64,000 nt of DNA from Fomitopsis serialis (taxonomy: Eukaryota; Basidiomycota; Agaricomycetes; Polyporales; Fomitopsidaceae), in NCBI RefSeq assembly GCF_022376445.1, contig NW_025955037.1:1-64000 (forward strand), given 5' to 3'. The translations under genes were made by a program, and so were the position numbers. Each line of letters opens with the position of its first letter. Positions within the stretch are counted from its first letter, which is position 1. Positions 50,501 through 61,057 of the stretch are shown here, in pieces. Under the pieces are notes generated by a model. That model searched no databases and was not told the DNA's origin. It saw only the letters and a program-made list of their open reading frames with translations.

Positions 50501-51349
50501 ACGAACGAAGGGATCACTGCGGCTCAGTTGCAGGACCTCAACCCCTGGTTAGACTCCAATTGCGACTTGCAAGTCGGTCAGATCCTCTGTGTTGGCTCGA
50601 TTACGACACCGACGCAGACAACAACGATTGGTCAAACAACCACATCAGCAACCACGGCCTCTACGTCAGTAGTCGCGACACCCACAAACATCGCAAGCGG
50701 AAGCTGGACGAAGTGAGTGGTGCGAAGACTTAGTGAAGTAATTCATTGACCAATCATTTCTCTCCTGGTAGTTGTACTGCATATTGTAGGTAGTCAGACA
50801 ACTTTCCGTGCGATCGCTGTCTCAGGGGTTGCCTAGATACCGTGCAGTCCGGGGACTCATGCACCACGATCGATTCCAAGTGAGTTGTTTTTTTAGCTGA
50901 TGATGACTAATTGCGCTGATACAACGTACAGATACAACATCGCGCTGAGCGACTTCTTGCGCTGGAACCCTGAAGTTTCGTCGACTTGCAACAGTACGTG
51001 TTTTTATCGCTGGGATCTCCGCTTGCGCTCTCTGCTCACTCTGCTCCCCAGATCTACAGTTGGCTGTGCGCGGCTACTGTTTTTTCTGTCTATCTTCACT
51101 GACAGCGCTCTCGCAGGCTTACTGCGTTCAAAATTCTCCGGCGTGCAACAATGTCTACACCGTCGTTAGCGGTGATTCCTGCTCGAACATCGAGTCTTCT
51201 TATGGTCTTACCGATGCACAGTTGCACACACTAAACCCTTGGCTCGATTCGTCGTGTGGTCAGTATTAGACACGATTATACCACACCGAGGATGACAGCT
51301 GACGTGCTCAATAGATTTGCAAGTTGGTCAGAATCTTTGTGTGGGATAA
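47539..51349 (+). CDS. Secreted multi-LysM chitin-binding protein
   Basis: Starts at ATG 47539 with a clear signal peptide (MLVLRLVIVATIVSGVAA). The first 300 residues are Cys- and Ser-rich without a named domain. About eight LysM (CBM50) modules then follow, each with C-x-x-Y-T-V-x-x-G-D-x-C and N-P: about 48520-48690, 48690-48860, 48970-49335, 49624-49840, 49900-50107, 50180-50385, 50450-50595, 50770-51125 and 51145-51346 (the first is divergent). Pro/Thr-rich linkers separate several of them. Many small introns interrupt the gene. One (47931-47978, 48 nt) is in frame, so an unspliced reading looks continuous. The stop TAA is at 51347. LysM proteins bind chitin and in fungi shield hyphae or mask chitin fragments. 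Its position next to a subgroup-C chitinase suggests a shared cell-wall role. No membrane anchor is seen. Confidence 0.87.
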
Positions 51350-51793
51350 TACAGGTAGCAGCACCGTATTACTACACCCATTAATTTTCATGTTGTTCAC
51401 TTAGGTGGGGCCACGTAACGGTGGGCAGTGTTGTAGAATCAATCATTGACGCTGTACCTCGAGGCCACTATCATGCGACCAGCGGGTGTAGCCAATCTGA
51501 GTTGCAACGGCGGCAGTGTGGCGCACCCTCACGGTCTGCACAGTACATATGTAATTTAAGTGCAGTACTACTTACTGTACTACTGCCAGTAGTACATTCG
51601 ATGAGCCGCTCTGCGATGTGTTTTGATACTACCATGTTTAATTTTGGTCCTTAATCATGATAGTAAACAGAGACTTCGAGTGTCAGGGCTTCGAGATGCA
51701 AGTAGTAGCAAAGTAACTTAGTGAGGTTCCGTGGGCCATGGTCGCGTCAGTTTCTTGCTCGAACCTATCTCCTCTGGTACACCTACTTGACTG
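51350..51793. other. Convergent intergenic region
   Basis: 3' ends of the LysM and F-box genes face each other. A short imperfect palindrome (TACTACTGCCAGTAGTA, about 51579-51596) is the only structure noticed. Confidence 0.4.
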
Positions 51794-53423
51794 TTACTCA
51801 TTAAGTCGCAGAGTGTCTGCGAAAACCTCGCCACGCATGTATTGGTCCATTCCTCTTCCCTCCTCTCCATTGATCTCTGTCAGCTCTGCCGGTGCCATCC
51901 CATCTTCAGCTCCAGTGGCAGCGCCCGCAGGCGTGCCCGGATTTGCCTTCGAGTTGTCGCGCACGACGCGCCACCATCGTGCCTTCCCCCTAAAAGTTGA
52001 TTGCTCACGGTCCACGCGGCCCTCCACCATGCACCCGGACGACACCGCTACGTAGCGGAGGGATGGAATCACCTCTGCGAGTACCTTCGGAGCCGTGTCC
52101 CACAAGCCCTCCCACTCGCTGTCCTCGATCCAGTTCGAGTCGTCCGGACTGGCTTCGAGTACGCTGTATTTCTGCGCGGTGATGGTGTCCCCGATGTACT
52201 CGACGAGCCTGAGGCCCACGCAGAGGAGGTTGCTGTCAGAGAACAGCGGGAGACACTCGTCCTGCGCCGAAGCAGAATGCATATGAGTGAGATAACTGTT
52301 ACTAGGAAGCGCGCGGTGTTAAGCGTACCAGCCATTTCTGTGCGAGCAGAGGATCGTCGTGCAGCAGCACGTCGAGATAGCGCAACCTCGCCTGAGGACC
52401 CTTGGCCAGTTCTGCGAGTTGTTCCCACAGGCCCTTGTCCCCATAATGGAATTGCATCGAGAGAACCACGGGATGAGTCGCGCGGACAGATGCGACAATG
52501 GTCTTGTCGAGGATAGACTCCGGATTGTCGACAAAGACGTCGAGGACGCGCAGGCGCGCGATGATATCAGGTACAAGGCCGATAGTAGTGCTGTACGCAT
52601 TATCCCAGTCCCCGGGATAAAAGTCTCGACCATCATGAGCGAGCATTACGAATGTCATGTGCAGGTATGAGAGGTTTGGGCAGAGTTTGACGACCGCCAT
52701 GGGATCGACGTTCCTTAGATGAAGGGTGTGCGTGTCGAGCCATAAGTTGGTCGGGGCTGGGAGAGGGCCTGGTGGCGGCGGTGGCTCCGAGTCGTCATCA
52801 GCGAGAGACACGAATGTGAAGTTTTGCAAAGTCACCACCGACGCGGCCTGCAGGACGGGGAGCTCAGCGAACGCTGTATGCTCCACCTCCAGATGTGGCT
52901 CAAAGGATGAGCACGATGCCCGCAAATGGACTGCTCTCGGCTTGCAGGTCAGCCTCTCGCAGAGAGCCATACCCTCCTCGCCAACATCATGCAGATCGAG
53001 CTCTTGGAGGTCGCGAAGGGATGCGATGGCGTCGCCGAGTACGTCTCCTTTCGAGGTCTCCAGGTGGTCCTCTACGTATGTTACGACGAGCGTCCGCAAG
53101 TTTCGCGCCCGTTCGAGGACACGGGCAAGTGGTGTATAGCCGTCGTCCGGTTCAACCTCTGAGAGATTCGAGCGGAAGATGGAGAGTTTTTGCAGACAGT
53201 GCAGGCGGAAGCCGCTGTCCTCCTTGAGCATGAACCTGTGGAATCGGGAACTGGCGACTGGCGCCGTGAGTCGGAGGGAGGAGAGGACGCGCCGCCTGGC
53301 GACGGTGCTCACTGTGCGGGACGTCAAGGCTAGATTGGCCGCGTCTCGCTGGGAGAGCCATGCGGTGACGATGATACTGAGGATATCGTCGTTCAACGAT
53401 TGAAGGCCTATAGCCTGGGACAT
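51794..53423 (-). CDS. F-box-like protein
   Basis: Two exons, 53423-52329 and 52261-51794, joined in phase 0, 520 aa. The chosen start is the first ATG in frame (MSQAIG). Residues 5-50 form an F-box-like helix bundle (S-L-N-D-D-I-L-S-I-I-V with L-A-L-T-S-R-T-V). The rest has leucine-rich, LRR-like strands with repeating L-x-x-L-x-L spacing, as in Agaricomycete F-box proteins that recruit substrates to SCF ubiquitin ligases. The C-terminal 155 residues, with P-S-L-R-Y-V-A-V and R-W-W-R, are shared with the fragment at 36138-36615. The target is unknown. The upstream region to 54034 is divergent with the truncated kinase-like gene. Confidence 0.8.
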
Positions 53424-54034
53424 CTTGGTATTCTGTGCGTGCGCGACGGACAGGAACGTCTGGTCCGACAACGCACTAAGTCTGTTATCAGACTTGCCAA
53501 ACTGAACTCTGTGCGACCGAGGCTGGTCCCAAGCACAGTGACCAGTAAATAGAGTACTGGTGCTTCAGGTAAAGAATACTCGATAAGTGATAAGTAGTAC
53601 TCACTGTTAGTCGCTGATCTCCTACGTACAGAGCACTATGGACGGGGGCGGAGACGTCTGCGTCTCGCTCTCCGAACGGTGGGCGCCTTATGTAGCACCT
53701 GCTGAAAGCATCCGCATAGGATATTGGCGCCCATGGATATCACCAAAAACAAGAGTACGGGCAGACTGCAATGCGCTCAGAAATCATCCTACTCACTGGC
53801 ATGGCTATTTTCTTGGGCATCGAGAGGAGACGGGTGGTCGCTGTGATGACGGCCTGCAGTGTACAAGCGCTCAAAGAACAATGCTCTCTTGAACGGTCAC
53901 GTGCGAACGCTGGCAGGCTTGCGCCACAGAATCGCACCGTGTGATGGCGTTCGCATGGCCTCCTCCGTTCCTCCATTCCATTTCGTCGTGAAACCCATCT
54001 GAAGAACTACTCGTCTTTGAGCTGTCCGCCAAAC
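53424..54034. other. Divergent intergenic region
   Basis: Between the F-box gene and the short kinase-like gene. It holds no supported gene and presumably both promoters. Confidence 0.4.
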
Positions 54035-54444
54035 ATGACTGCTAAACTGGACCCGAATTGGCACACAGTACGCGTGCGTCCGAGACGGCTCATCGAGTTC
54101 AGGTCCTCCCTCGAACTCGTGCGCACCATGGCTGATGCTATTACCGGTACGTCGTAATGTGCGCGGGTATACATTTTCTTCCTGAGAAGGCTCCAGCGCA
54201 CAAAGGGTACTACGAGGCTGGGTTCATCCACAGGAATATCTATCCGGAGGCCATCATGACATTCGAGGAAATGACACCCACGGGAGCGAGCCGCACCTAC
54301 GGCGTCCTCCTGGATCTCGACAATGGGGCGAGTCGCAGAGAATTCAGACGTGGAAACAACGTCGCCACCTCTGGCCACCGTCACGCCTCGAAGAGCAATG
54401 TCTCTGAGAACCTCGGACTTGATGGCCAAGTCTCGGAACTGTAG
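54035..54444 (+). CDS. Truncated FunK1-like kinase protein (119 aa)
   Basis: Two exons, 54035-54146 and 54197-54444. The protein matches only the catalytic-loop part of FunK1-type fungal kinases: an R-P-R-R-L-I-E-F-R-S-S helix, then A-H-K-G-Y-Y-E-A-G-F-I-H-R-N-I, where HRD has become HRN, and L-L-D-L-D-N-G at the metal-binding position. The glycine-rich loop and invariant Lys region are absent, so it cannot be an active kinase. The paralogue at 63000 has the same length class and the same intron position, so the truncated form may be a real small gene rather than random decay. Function unknown. Confidence 0.6.
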
Positions 54445-54598
54445 TGGCAGGTACGTCCTTTGTCTCTTGTCCATCTTCAACTGACAAGCGGAGCCTCACA
54501 GTGCCACATTACTATACAAGATTTCTGCATATATGATCCACGAACGTCGCCCTAGCTATGTACTTATATGCTTCAACGGATAGGCATCAGCCGTTTCT

Positions 54599-55988
54599 TC
54601 AACCAGATGAGTGTGTTGCGACGCGTTGAGTTATGACGAGCCATGACCCTGGATTTACTTCACGATGGCGCTGACGACACAGTTTTCTTGCATACATTGC
54701 AGGAGTGGGGAGTTCTTGAGGATCGGCCAATCCCGCTGCATCGATCGCCTTGATGTCTTCAGGCGAAAGCTCTGGATGGATACGTCCAGACCAGTGAGTA
54801 AATGACGATGCTGTCGATTATCACGACGCAAGGGAGAGACGTACCGAGTTCTCCTGCAGAGAGGATATCCTCCAAGCGCTCCTTCTTCGTGCTCGACCTA
54901 CGAACGTTCCCTGGGTGAGTCGTCGACGATCATTGGTACGATGAACGATGCACACGTGACTACCACGACGCCCTTCGACTTTGACCACGCAATCAAGACC
55001 TGCTCCGGTTTGACACCCAGGCGTTGCGCTATCTCATGTGCGAGCGTGGCGACTAGGCCGTCGGAGTAGTGTATCAGAGGTCTGTACGGTACAATCAACT
55101 CATGGCCAACATCCTGAAGGGTGTCACGCACAGAAGAGGACAGTATCCCTCGACCACGATGCCTTCCTTCTTGCAGAACTCGATGACAGGCCCTTGGATA
55201 TGCATGACTTGTGGGTGAACCATGATCTGTCGCCCGCATTCAGGACGGATTGACTGAGACCACGCTCGTATGACGACTGACCTGATTGACTGCAGATTTG
55301 ATCTTCGCGCTTTCCAACAGTATCTCCAGGTGGCTGACCATGAACTTGCTCACTCCGATACTCCTGCGGCCAGGAACAGTTCCCCACAAGAGCGCCGATG
55401 AAGTACGTCTACTCACTTCGCCAAACCTGCCTCCTTGATGCCCTCCATCTTCTTCCAGATCGTCGGTATGTCCGGTTTGGCATGGTTGGGTCCGTGAATC
55501 AGGTATATGTCCACGGAGTCGACGCCGAACTGTTCAAGGTAAGCATGAATCTGTTCAGCCACTTCTTGACCGCGTCGATGACGAGCTCACCCAATCACAG
55601 CTGTTCCGTATGGACGTGTCGATTTCCGCAAGGCTAGAATACTTCGTGGTGATGTATATGTCTTCGCGCTTCAGTCCACTCGCACGAATAGCCGCTCCGG
55701 CCTCCGCGTCGTTCTTGTATACTTGGGCGGAATCTTTGGTGTAAAACACGGTGAGCAATGATCCAAGTGCATGCCAGCATCAAACGACCCACCGATGTGA
55801 GTGCAACCGACAGAGAGCGCGTTGCTGACGTACGCGATTGCCTCCTCTCCGTTGCCGCGCCCCCAGGTGCCGTAGGCGATCCTGGGGATGCGATTCCCTA
55901 CACATCATGATATATCGTTAACGCGCAGCCGGAAAATCATCAAGGACACTATACAACCATCGTTCATAGTGAGAGGAGCCCACGACAT
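54599..55988 (-). CDS. Aldo/keto reductase
   Basis: NAD(P)H-dependent oxidoreductase of the AKR fold with several small exons. Exon 1 (from ATG 55988) joins after M-N-D-G to N-R-I-P-R-I-A-Y-G-T-W-G. Then come V-G-C-T-H-I-D-S-A-Q-V-Y-K-N (catalytic Asp and Tyr), R-E-D-I-Y-I-T-T-K-Y (catalytic Lys), V-D-I-Y-L-I-H-G-P (catalytic His), S-I-G-V-S-K-F, Q-V-M-H-I-Q, E-G-Y-C-P-L-L and a cofactor-binding segment L-G-V-K-P-E-Q-V-L-I-A-W. All tetrad positions look present. The 3' end is unsettled: the frame runs to TGA at 54599, or a mini-splice would stop it near 54655. Probably cytosolic; reduces aldehydes, ketones or sugars, substrate not deducible. Confidence 0.85.
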
Positions 55989-56653
55989 CGTTGCGTCTAC
56001 GAGTGTTGTGGCCAAAAATTGATCAGAGGCGGGAGTCGGATGATACGCTCCAGCACTCCCTCGGTTTTAAAGCCATGTTGTCTCCATGGACTCACGGCGT
56101 GTCCACCTCTGACAGTTGGCATCATGAACCGTCTCCATTTTCTGCGTCTACATGATACTAGCTGCAGCAGTGAGAGCTTCGGGGCAAACGACACAATAAA
56201 CGATACGACAATGCCCGAATAAGCAAATTTGTAGGCTGGCCACTGATGCCAGTTCACTGACCAAGATGATAAGTACGGCATTGCACTCACGCTAGCAGAC
56301 AATCTACTGGATACTTCACACTTCTTTTCTCGTTTCACGCGGTCCTGGCTCGAGTGGTCGTCCTCTCCGGAGTCCCTGGACCCAGGTTGGATCAGTGCCA
56401 CAGGCAGGAATTTGGTCGGAAGAGCGAGCGCTGCTAAGATTACATAAGCAGGTGTAAAGCGCCCGTACGCGTGTGGCCAACGTGTGGCCAACTTGAACTT
56501 GGTCACTGGCACAGTGTGGCCCGCCACCCCTCCTCGCTCTCCTCCTCGTCCTCTCTTGCATCATTGTCTTTCCACCTCTTTCGGCAGGCACAGCTTCAGC
56601 TCTCGCGCGCTGATCTGGGGCGGGTGGTTTTCCACATTGTACATAGGTACGTA
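55989..56653. other. Upstream region of the aldo/keto reductase
   Basis: A minus-strand frame with hydrophobic stretches (about 56520-56000) exists but has no ATG start or stable splice model. I leave it uncalled. Confidence 0.4.
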
Positions 56654-56887
56654 CTGTATACTTTTAAATGGTTCGTCACCCAAGTGTGACTGTGACCGGC
56701 CTGACGAAAATTTGTATTCGTCAAATTACCCGATTAGGTATACTACCTACCTAATTGGGCGCGTAGCGCCGGCGCCGCAGGTCTAGCGCCCGTCTCAAAG
56801 GCCCTGTGACACGTTATTCACACCGGATTTTCGTTTCGTCGGGGCCGCCTGTGACACGTGACCGACGAATCATTTAAAAGTATACAG
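56654..56887. mobile_element. Second TA-flanked MITE (234 bp)
   Basis: Inverted ends CTGTATACTTTTAAATG followed by a TTCGTC block (one mismatch over about 24 bp), flanked by TA (56652-56653 and 56888-56889). The interior is GC-rich with a small TAGGTATACTACCTA palindrome. The ends resemble the MITE at 31445 only in CTGTAxA, so this is probably a separate family of the same superfamily. Confidence 0.7.
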
Positions 56888-58369
56888 TATCCTCCGTTGG
56901 CCCGCTCTAAACCGCCGGCCTGCGACTACACTAGTACTGGGCCACGTACTGTATCGTGATACTCGCATTGAGCGTACTGCGACTTCCTCAATTCTCGATT
57001 CTACCACTGCATCTGCGCAGCACCCTTCTACTGTCCAGGGCTCCGAGGGGATATGCTCGCCTAGAGGGCATCTCAGCTCGTACAATGCCATTTCGTCCCT
57101 TTTGTCCTGTTGCTTGAAAATGCGATGACCTGCAAACATGCAATAAACGAACTTCGCAGCTGTATAGTAACCACCGGGCGAGAGTCGGAATCTTTCGTCC
57201 CGAAAGATTGGGAAAAGAGTTCGAATCTTTTTACCCATATTTGGTATGAATGATTAGTAATATGATTGCAAACATTATGTTCGATCATTGTGTGCACAAT
57301 ATTGGAGACAGATTCCTAAAAAGATTGTAGACATTGTTTTGAATCATTCTGTGTGCAGTATTGAAGACAGATTGGTGTAAAGATTGGAAATGAGTTTTGG
57401 TCATAACATCTCTGATCTTTCAATGTAGAAGCTTGCAGAAAGTTCTCAGATGCAGAATGAATATTTTGGGCCAAATTGATTGTGAACAGACATCAAAAGG
57501 ATTGCAGAGTGATAAGTTACAATCTTGTTTCTCCATAATCACATCATGTAATATTGACAAATGATTGTGACAGGCTTCACAATCCTCCATGTCTAATGTA
57601 TTCCAAAGGTCTTTCAAAGGAAGTTTTGAGTTCTGTGAATACTGTCTTTTAGGTATGAAAGATTGGAAAGTATGATTGCAATCCTATCACAGCACATGTG
57701 TGCAGAAAGATGGTGATAGGATTAGAATGCAATTTTGAAGCTTGTGTCTCTGATTGAAGTGTAACATTGTTCATGATCTCTCCACAAACTCTTCTCCTGA
57801 AATATTGGGAACATTGTACTCAAGATTTGGGCATGAAGTATTGGAAATAGATAGCAGTGGCACACCTAGCTGCAGTGTACCCTCTCAATTCCAACAGCTC
57901 ACATGAAGAGATACATGAAGTATTGTGACCATGGGGGTGACAAATCATGTTTGTGATCTTTCAGGGAACAAAGATAGTGAATGAAAGTGTGCCACTCCTA
58001 AAAGATTGCAAACATGTGTGTGCCACTTGTGAAAGATTGCAAACAAATGGGTGCCACTCAGAGCAGATTGTAAAGAAATCAGTACTGATGCCATCTGGGA
58101 CCAGCCTCTGCATATGTAAACATGGTCAATCACACTGGACTATGACTTGGATAGGCAGACAAGTCAATACAGTGACAGGCTGACTAATATATGTAGTACA
58201 TGTATATGTATAAAGCACATACACTGGATAGTACAGCCTGAACATTGGGACAATTAGTGGTGTTGCAGGTGATTGTACAGTGTAATTGTACAAGGACATG
58301 TAACATGCTTGTACAACTGCCATGCATATGTATTGCTACTGTACAACTACCTGTGCAACTGTACAAGGA

Positions 58370-58710
58370 GTTGTACAACTACTTGTACATCTACTTGTAC
58401 ATAACAACTTGTACAACTACTTGTACATCTACTTGTACAGGGACTTGTACAACTACCTGTGCAACTGTACAAGGGCTTGTACAAAGGCTTGTACAAGGGC
58501 TTGTACAAAGGCTTGTACAAAGACTTGTACAAGGGCTTGTACATGGGATTTGTACAAGGACTTGTACATGGGATTTGTACAAGGACTTGTACATGGGATT
58601 TGTACAAGGACTTGTACAAGGGCTTGTACAAAGGCTTGTACAAAGACTTGTACAACTACTTGTACAACTACTTGTACAGGGACTTGTACAGGGACTTGTA
58701 CATCTACTAC
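58370..58710. repeat. Tandem TTGTACAA palindromic units, left arm
   Basis: Some 25 near-tandem copies of a 12-15 bp unit, (A/G)CTTGTACAAG with GGA/GGG/AGG/CTA spacers. Each unit contains the 8-bp palindrome TTGTACAA. The mirror array is at 61411-61751. Three larger units containing ATGGGATTTG lie at 58543-58605. Confidence 0.8.
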
Positions 58711-59129
58711 GTGCAGTCACAGAGCAGTGCGAGCAGAACTCTGAGGCCGGGCAACGTACAGCACGACGCACACAGTGATCGTGAGCACGTAGGGCCAATT
58801 CACTACGTGCACAGACAGCCGATGGATGGACAGCATGCGCGCGCAAGTGAGCAAGCAAGTGGGTGACAAGGCGGGTACAGGGCATGACAACGCCCAGCAC
58901 GACACGGACACGGACAGTGACCATATGCATACAGGGTGAATACCCTGTGTGCAAACATGGCCGAGGAACGGACCATGTGTGAATGGCTGAAGGACAAGCC
59001 TGAGGGAGGGCGAGTAGGCAGTAGACATACAGGAGCGCACAACAGAACACACGCCACCCGCGAGCGCAGAGGGCAAAAGCCCCGCGTACAAACACAGCCG
59101 ACACGCAGAGCCATACCGACGAGCAGCGA

Positions 59130-60540
59130 TGACTGCAAGCGGACGGGAGCGAGCGGGTGACGGGGGAGGGCGAGCAGCTGGGAGAGACAGCCAAGCGGCT
59201 GGGAGACAGGCGAGGACGAGCAAACCGCAGGGCACGGACGGGCAATCGGATGGCAAAGGAGGGCGAGCACACGGCGAGGGAGGGCGAGTGGATGGCAAGG
59301 GAGGGCAAGCGGGTGGCGAGGGAGGGCGAGCAGCTAGAGAGACAGGCAAGCAGCTAGAAGACAGGCGAGAACGAGCGGACAGTGAGGCGCGTGCGCGAGC
59401 GAGCAGACGGCGGTGAAGGGCAGCAAGCGGCTAGGAGACAGGCAAGGACAAGTAGATGGCGGGCGCACACGGGAGCGAGCGGGTGGCGGGGGAGGCGAGC
59501 GGCTGGGAGAGACATGCAAGCAACTGGGAGACAGACGAGGACGAGTACACAGCGAACGAGGACGGAAGCGAGCAGATGGCGAGGGAGGGCAAGCAGCTGG
59601 GAGATAGGCGAGGACGGATGGACGGCATGCACGGGATACGGCGACGTGCAGCACAGGCTGCACAGCGCAAATGTCCACCGCAGGCATGCAGAGCTAACAC
59701 CTTTTATGCAGACACCTTTCATGTTGACCGAGTCAGCACCTTCGACACCTCGGGGGGCTCCGGGAGGCCTCCTTGGACGTCGGTAGCGTCCCTCGGTGTT
59801 GCAGCCTTCGATGCCTCCTTCGGGATTGTTGGCTTTGACACAACCTCCTGCGGCATTGCAACCTTGCAGGCTTCCCGAGGCGTAAGTGGGCTGAGTTCCT
59901 CCCTCATCGGTGTCGGAGGTACAGTCGACCTCAATGGCTCTACCCTCAGAACTGCTGGGGACCCAAGAAGTCGAGGGCGAGCAGGCATGAAGCCGAAGAC
60001 GGAAGGGCAGGCCTGGGTGGGCGGTGGTCGGGTAAGAGGACAAATGCAGGCAGGAAAGAACGTGTTGGCGGGCGGGTGGTCGAGCTAGCAACAGGGCGAT
60101 CACGGGCGTACAAGAACACGCGGACAGGGTAGGGGTGAATGGGCGAGAGAAGAGCAACGAGAACGGGAGGGCAAGCTAACGAGAGGATGGGCATACAGGA
60201 AAGACTGGCGATGCGGGTGCGAGAGGGCGGGCGCGTGGGCATAAGAGGGTAAGCGGGCGGGCACGAGAGTGCAAGCAGGTAGGCGCGAGAGTGCAAGCAG
60301 GTAGGCGCGAGAGGATAAGCGGGCAAGCAAGAGGGCAACAGCGAAAGGGCGAGGGCAAGCCAGGGAGAAGGATGGGAATGGGCTGCAATGTGAGGCAGGG
60401 TGGGCGGGCCATTCAACAGGTGGGCGAACAAAGCAGGCGGGCGCGTAAGCTGAGCAAAGGAGACGGGGAGAGCGCGCGGGCGGGCGTGCAAGCAAAGAGG
60501 GCGAGGGCGGGCACGGACTGGCGGGACTGGCGGACAAATA
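59130..60540. repeat. Purine-skewed G-rich minisatellite-like core of the foldback element
   Basis: Degenerate repeats of GGGAGGGCGAGC, GGGAGACAGGCGAGGACGAGC-like and GCGGGCGGGC blocks run for 1.4 kb with G far above C. Frames on both strands stay open only because of composition. A Pro/Ser-rich open stretch at 59719-59988 (minus) has no recognised domain. Confidence 0.6.
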
Positions 60541-60802
60541 GGCACTGCAAGTTGTTGCTTGTCAATGCATTTGCTCGAGCATGGTGACTGAAAACAGAAG
60601 CCGTCAGTAGGAATGCTAAAAACGACCGACCTTGGGTTTCACGCCTCTGCTTTCCTGTCTCTTCGTTCACCACTCCTACCTGTCATTTGTTCTGTCCCTC
60701 TTCCTCCGACTGCGCTCGGTTATTGTGCTCAGGCTTGCGCACTCGGGCTAGTGGGACGGCACGAATGCCTCGCGTCGGGATGGCAGTCAATGACAGCTCC
60801 GC

Positions 60803-61057
60803 CTAACGGGTCGATATCGATTGTACTGCGGCCTCAATTGATGGCTCAAACGGTGTAGCCACATCACCGGTGTTAGTACCCAGTAAGCTTAAGTCGCCCG
60901 CCTCGGTTGGATCCTTATCGAGTGGTGAGCCAAATGGGACAAAGCGCAGGACCTTGCGTTCGCGCAACAGCCGTCTGGTGGTACCGGTGCCATCACAATA
61001 TTTGGTGATGTGATCGAGAAAGCCCGAGTCGGGAGCCTGGGTCGTACTAGTCGAGCT
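60803..61057 (-). other. ATG-less open frame of 85 codons in the foldback core
   Basis: The frame between a TAG at 61058-61060 and one at 60803 reads as a balanced protein sequence with blocks D-S-G-F-L-D-H-I-T-K-Y-C-D and V-L-R-F-V-P-F-G-S-P-L-D. It differs in composition from the surrounding repeats. It may be a leftover exon of a captured or transposon gene. No family recognised. Confidence 0.3.

Noticed and set aside
55997..56527. 176-codon minus-strand ORF with hydrophobic stretches upstream of the reductase
   Set aside because: It starts at GTG, no ATG in frame was found, and a candidate 55-nt intron breaks the frame. Not supportable as a gene.
58370..58710. Possible CRISPR-like array
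   Set aside because: Eukaryotic context, repeat units of 12-15 bp with 1-3 bp variable parts and no unique spacers.
58245..58778. ORFs of 102-177 codons made of repeated L-Y-K, T-C-T and V-Q-G units in the foldback arms
   Set aside because: They are translations of the TTGTACAA tandem repeats in every frame and both strands, not proteins.
59129..60545. Several 90-270 codon ORFs on both strands in the G-rich core
   Set aside because: Open frames follow from strong purine skew; residues are Gly/Arg/Glu or Pro/Ser/Arg only.
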